Shown here: positions 61,171 to 64,000 of the stretch, in pieces | Position numbering within the stretch: position 1 is the stretch's first letter | How the letters are laid out: each line of letters opens with the position of its first letter | From: Candidatus Poribacteria bacterium | GTDB lineage: Bacteria; Poribacteria; WGA-4E; GCA-2687025 | Assembly: GCA_026004875.1 (NCBI GenBank) | Contig: BPJZ01000005.1 | Coordinates: 1-64,000 of the forward strand | Direction of reading: 5' to 3' | Length of the DNA: 64,000 nucleotides | Notes under the pieces: model-generated | What the model was told of the DNA's origin: nothing | What the model saw: only the letters and a program-made list of their open reading frames with translations | Databases searched by the model: none | Translations under genes and position numbers: made by a program

Positions 61171-61950
61171 TCAAGAGGTGTAGACCACCGGACAAACCCA
61201 CTCGTCATCTATAAAACGGGCCAAGCCCTCGCGCCGGTCTCCGACCGGTCGAGAGCGCTCGGTGCGCATGTGAATCGCAAAGCTGCGCCGGGGAGCCGTC
61301 GAAAGGTTCGGCGTGCTGGCGTGATAGGTCAGGCAGTGATGAAAGCTGACCCCTCCGGGGGGAAGGAGAGCGACCACCTCCTCCCACGGGAGCCCGCGTT
61401 CCAGAAGAGCTCTTTTCTGAGCGTCCAGGTCCTGGCCGAAGAAGTCGCCCATGCCGAGAAGCCCCCACCGGTGGGAGCCTCGCACAAAGCGCATCGGTCC
61501 GCTCTCCGGGCCCACATCGCTCAGCGCCACCCAGGCGGTGAACAGTTCGCTGCCCTCCTCCCAGATGCCCCAGTACTGACGGTCCTGGTGCCAGCCAACT
61601 TTGGTCTTCGCGCTGGGGTCGTCGGTCGGGGGTTTCAAGAGCAGCTGTACCCACCAAACCTGAACCCATCGTGCTCCGGTGACCTCGGCGGCCAGCCGCC
61701 CCAGCTCCGGATAGGCGATCAGCTCTCGGATCGCCCGATTGGCCTTCTGAGGCTGCTCGATCTTGCACAGCCGGCCCGGATCGTCGCCTGGATTCCAGGG
61801 GGACGGCTCCGGTGGAACGCCGGTCTCATACTCCCCGCGCCGGAGGGCGTCCATGCCGGCGACCGCCCGACGGATCAGCTCCTCAGGGAAGATCGGATCG
61901 GGATGAATCCAGTAGCCGTCCTGGGAGTATCGCTCGCGCGCCTGGGACAT
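61171..61950 (-). CDS. Phytanoyl-CoA dioxygenase family protein
   Basis: The 259-residue protein belongs to the Fe(II)/2-oxoglutarate PhyH family. The iron ligands are His and Asp in GWHQDRQYW and a later His in the SFHHCLTYH region, with the 2-oxoglutarate-binding Arg near RRSFAIHMR. PhyH enzymes hydroxylate very different small molecules, so the substrate is unknown. ATG 61950 follows AAGGAG. Expansion of this family is typical of some marine uncultivated phyla. Confidence 0.85.
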   Translation of the reverse strand: MSQARERYSQDGYWIHPDPIFPEELIRRAVAGMDALRRGEYETGVPPEPSPWNPGDDPGRLCKIEQPQKANRAIRELIAYPELGRLAAEVTGARWVQVWWVQLLLKPPTDDPSAKTKVGWHQDRQYWGIWEEGSELFTAWVALSDVGPESGPMRFVRGSHRWGLLGMGDFFGQDLDAQKRALLERGLPWEEVVALLPPGGVSFHHCLTYHASTPNLSTAPRRSFAIHMRTERSRPVGDRREGLARFIDDEWVCPVVYTS

Positions 61951-62110
61951 GATGGGGGGACTCCTTCGCTACAATGCAGCCTCTTTTCCGTCACTGGGCC
62001 ATCGTAATCGCCCATCCCTTGGAAGACAAGGGGAACCAAAATGCCGCAGAGGCGTCCGATCGATCAACTGACAGAACGTTCGCAGGGGAGCTCCTCCCCT
62101 CCAGGTCGGT

Positions 62111-62139
62111 TTGACCTGATTCCGGCTGGGGGATATAGT
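62111..62139 (+). promoter_or_regulatory. Promoter of the sulfurtransferase gene
   Basis: TTGACC (62111-62116) and TATAGT (62134-62139) are 17 bases apart, followed by a leader of about 50 bases with AAGGGAGG before ATG 62195. Confidence 0.65.
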
Positions 62140-62194
62140 GAGAACGACGGGAAACCCCGTGGTGAGGTGATCTCAAACTAAGGGAGGTCAACAG

Positions 62195-63049
62195 ATGGCC
62201 GAGTACGCACATCCGGAGATGCTCGTCTCCACCGAGTGGGTGGCGGAGCATCTCAACGACCCTGGGATTCGCATCGTCGAGGTGGACGTTGACACCTCCG
62301 CCTATGAGGAAGGACACATCCCCGGCGCCATCGGCTGGAACTGGCAGACCCAGCTGTGCGACCAGGTCCGGCGGGACATCCTCAGCCGAGAGGCCTTCGA
62401 ACAGCTGATGAGCGAATCGGGGATCTCCAACGACACGACGATCGTCTTTTACGGCGACAACAACAACTGGTTCGCCACCTATGCCCTCTGGCAGGTCCTC
62501 TATTGGGGCCATCCGGAGAGCCAGGTGCGGCTGATGAACGGCGGTCGAAAGAAGTGGATCGCTGAGGGACGACCCCTAACCAAGGAGGTCCCCTCCTACC
62601 CCCGTACCAATTACAAGGCTCACCTGGGCGACGAAAACATCCGCGCTTACAGCTGGGAGGTCCTCAACGCCATCCGGGAGCGAAACGCCAATCTGGTGGA
62701 CGTGCGGTCCGTACCGGAGTACACGGGCGAGATTTTGGCGCCTCCCGGACTCCCCGAGACGGCCCAACGCGGTGGACACATCCCCGGGGCGATCAACGTT
62801 CCCTGGTCCATGGCGGTCAACGAGGACGGCACCTTTAAATCGCCCGAGGAGCTCTGGGAGATCTACGGCAAGCTGGACCCCGAAAAGGAGACGATCGCTT
62901 ACTGCCGAATCGGTGAGCGTTCCTCACACACCTGGTTCGTCCTGAAGTACCTGTTGGGCTTCGACAAGGTTCAAAACTACGACGGTTCCTGGACCGAATG
63001 GGGGAACCTGGTCGGCGCGCCGATCGTCAAGGGCGAAGAGCCGGGTTAA
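62195..63049 (+). CDS. Thiosulfate/3-mercaptopyruvate sulfurtransferase (tandem rhodanese)
   Basis: The 284-residue protein has two rhodanese domains. The first (about 10-130) is inactive-type with [14 protein letters not shown]; the second (about 150-280) carries [24 protein letters not shown] and the active loop [14 protein letters not shown] with the catalytic Cys. It transfers sulfur from thiosulfate or mercaptopyruvate to cyanide or thiols. No signal peptide is seen, so it is cytoplasmic. Its TAA stop overlaps the ruvX stop (TTAA at 63046-63049). Confidence 0.9.
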   Translation: MAEYAHPEMLVSTEWVAEHLNDPGIRIVEVDVDTSAYEEGHIPGAIGWNWQTQLCDQVRRDILSREAFEQLMSESGISNDTTIVFYGDNNNWFATYALWQVLYWGHPESQVRLMNGGRKKWIAEGRPLTKEVPSYPRTNYKAHLGDENIRAYSWEVLNAIRERNANLVDVRSVPEYTGEILAPPGLPETAQRGGHIPGAINVPWSMAVNEDGTFKSPEELWEIYGKLDPEKETIAYCRIGERSSHTWFVLKYLLGFDKVQNYDGSWTEWGNLVGAPIVKGEEPG

Positions 63050-63501
63050 TCCCCCCGACGACCGCGAGCGCTCAAATAGGATTCCAAAAGGAGCACGGCG
63101 GCCACCTGGTCCACGTGCTCCTTAATGTAACGGTGGCGCTTCTTCGAGCGGCCCCGCCGTCGTCCGGGGGCCTCGGGGCGGCGAAGGATCCGCTCCGCCT
63201 GAACGGTCGTGAGCCGCTCGTCCCAAGTCTCCACCGGCACCGAAAGCTCCCGCCGGAGCCGCTCGACAAAGCGCAGCACCCGCTGGGCGATCACCCCTTC
63301 TTCGTTGCGGAGCGTCTTAGGAACTCCGACGACTACCCGCTCCGCTCCTCGATCCCGGACCAGCTTGGCGATCGCGGCAATCGCCGAGCGGTCGTCGGAG
63401 CGTCGAAGAGTCGTTACCGGACTGGCCAGCAACTCCAACGGATCGCTGGCCGCTACTCCGATCCGCTTTTCTCCCACATCTAGCGCGAGGATCACTCCCA
63501 T
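63046..63501 (-). CDS. ruvX: Putative Holliday junction resolvase / pre-16S rRNA nuclease (YqgF)
   Basis: The start is ATG 63501; the longer open frame to 63675 is not supported by similarity. The 151-residue RNase-H-like protein has [18 protein letters not shown] near the start, [30 protein letters not shown] and [17 protein letters not shown] with its catalytic Asp residues. YqgF/RuvX matures the 5' end of 16S rRNA and was first predicted as a resolvase. Arg-rich insert near residues 110-125 is common. Confidence 0.9.
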   Translation of the reverse strand: MGVILALDVGEKRIGVAASDPLELLASPVTTLRRSDDRSAIAAIAKLVRDRGAERVVVGVPKTLRNEEGVIAQRVLRFVERLRRELSVPVETWDERLTTVQAERILRRPEAPGRRRGRSKKRHRYIKEHVDQVAAVLLLESYLSARGRRGD

Positions 63502-63540
63502 TTGCTCCCCCTCAGGGGGATGGTACCCTAAAACGAAGCG

Positions 63541-63570
63541 GCCCGAACGATCCGGCTGGATCGTTCGGGC
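63541..63570 (-). terminator. Strong hairpin after the protoglobin gene
   Basis: The arms 63541-63553 and 63558-63570 are perfectly complementary over 13 bp with a 4-base loop. A T-rich stretch (CGTTTTAG) follows a few bases later on the minus strand. It most likely ends the protoglobin transcript. Confidence 0.6.
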
Positions 63571-63605
63571 CAAAAAGAACGCCAACCGATCGTGCCGACG
63601 ATCGC

Positions 63606-64000
63606 TCAGAAGTCCCCTTCTCGGACGTAGGGGTACGACCAGAGCGTCAGCTGGAGGATCACCGACTTCGTCCACGCCTGATGCATCTTCTCGACGGTCT
63701 CGGAGTCGTGACCTCCTTTGGCCAAGAACGGCCGAATTGTCGCCACGATCGGATAGATCAAGGGAATCATGTACCGAAACGGAACGATCTCCGGCGCGTC
63801 GACCCCGTCGGTTTGGTTCTTCTTTTCGCGGTGGTGCCGGCGCCCAATCTCAAACTGATAGTCCAGCCACGCCTGATCGTACTCGGCACGGGTGGTGTCC
63901 AGAATCCACCGACCAAAGCGCTGGCGAACTCGACTCAGGTAAGTCTCGTCCGGCTGCCCGTCCGACGTTCGAGTGAAGTAGTAGAGCAGATGCGGGACGG
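63606..64000 (-). CDS. Protoglobin, C-terminal 131 residues (partial)
   Basis: The minus strand from 64000 to 63606 is open and encodes the end of a protoglobin, a globin-fold haem sensor or gas-binding protein. The conserved run includes PHLLYYF, RQRFGRWILDT, YDQAWLDYQFEIGRRHH, KKNQTD, PLIYPIVATIRPFLAKGGH, EVEKMHQAW-type and WSYPYVREGDF. The His in the RRHH pair is the expected proximal haem ligand. The N-terminal part is outside the window, so it is unknown whether this is a single-domain protoglobin or one end of a sensor; the end of the domain coincides with the stop codon, which favours a single domain. Confidence 0.85.
   Translation of the reverse strand, partial: VPHLLYYFTRTSDGQPDETYLSRVRQRFGRWILDTTRAEYDQAWLDYQFEIGRRHHREKKNQTDGVDAPEIVPFRYMIPLIYPIVATIRPFLAKGGHDSETVEKMHQAWTKSVILQLTLWSYPYVREGDF

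Noticed and set aside
1-64000. tRNA, rRNA genes, CRISPR arrays and insertion sequences
   Set aside because: The gaps are short and I saw no cloverleaf ending, no regularly spaced direct repeats and no transposase motif. A covariance-model scan would be needed to exclude small RNAs.

Overview
The window is a gene-dense, GC-rich chromosomal segment (roughly 60 % by eye) from a bacterium that probably has two membranes: it encodes LolA, a lipobox lipoprotein and many Sec-type signal peptides. It carries a complete Pup-proteasome operon, unusual outside Actinobacteria and a few other phyla. It also has many Gfo/Idh/MocA, sugar-phosphate isomerase/epimerase and phytanoyl-CoA dioxygenase genes, and six secreted proteins with a shared C-terminal tag (V-x-P-x-G-K-L-x-T-x-W-x-x-L-K-end). 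My best guess is an uncultivated lineage near Candidatus Poribacteria or a similar FCB/PVC-like phylum. This is inference from gene content, not a phylogenetic result.

Layout. 1-2974 (+): end of sdhA, sdhB (split by a frameshift), a CCG-domain Sdh subunit and trxB. 2983-5545 (-): a P1 peptidase and an XRE-TPR regulator. 5846-7126 (+): an amidohydrolase. 7145-11899: two LamG-like secreted paralogues (one frameshifted), a Rieske protein and another tagged secreted protein. 12047-17574: trmJ-mgtC, a Gfo/Idh/MocA oxidoreductase, miaA, a Tm-1-like protein and a small membrane protein. 17658-24495: a beta-propeller/phosphoesterase protein, a large multi-PAS histidine kinase and a facing response regulator. 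24649-27347: three tandem tagged secreted paralogues. 27520-34218 (-): the operon arc/mpa-dop-pup-prcB-prcA-pafA. 34678-41244 (+): a two-gene ABC permease set in which the binding protein is fused to a permease, then an ArsC-like phosphatase, a Zn alcohol dehydrogenase (frameshifted) and a uronate-dehydrogenase-like epimerase. 41248-50300 (-): a giant TIG-repeat surface protein (two frameshifts), ComEA, a P-loop ATPase, a PfkB kinase and a large membrane protein. 50482-56975 (+): a flagellin-like helical protein, lolA, rimO, pgsA, thpR, recA and a lipoprotein metallopeptidase. 57016-64000: an isomerase/epimerase, a ZIP transporter with a visible promoter and operator, btpA, pepP, a PhyH dioxygenase, a sulfurtransferase, ruvX and the C-terminal part of a protoglobin.

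Genes are tightly packed. Many same-strand neighbours share ATGA or GTGA start/stop overlaps, and three convergent pairs end on a shared 4-bp CTAG or TTAA. Several intergenic regions hold sigma70-like promoters of the form TTGACC, 17 bp, TAnAnT. Five single-base insertions break otherwise complete genes, four of them in short G or C runs. This pattern fits uncorrected sequencing errors better than gene decay, but raw reads are needed to tell.

The most distinctive material is the C-terminal tag on six secreted proteins, the full Pup-proteasome locus with a Pup ending in Glu, the binding-protein/permease fusion with no local ATPase, and the metal-transporter operator.
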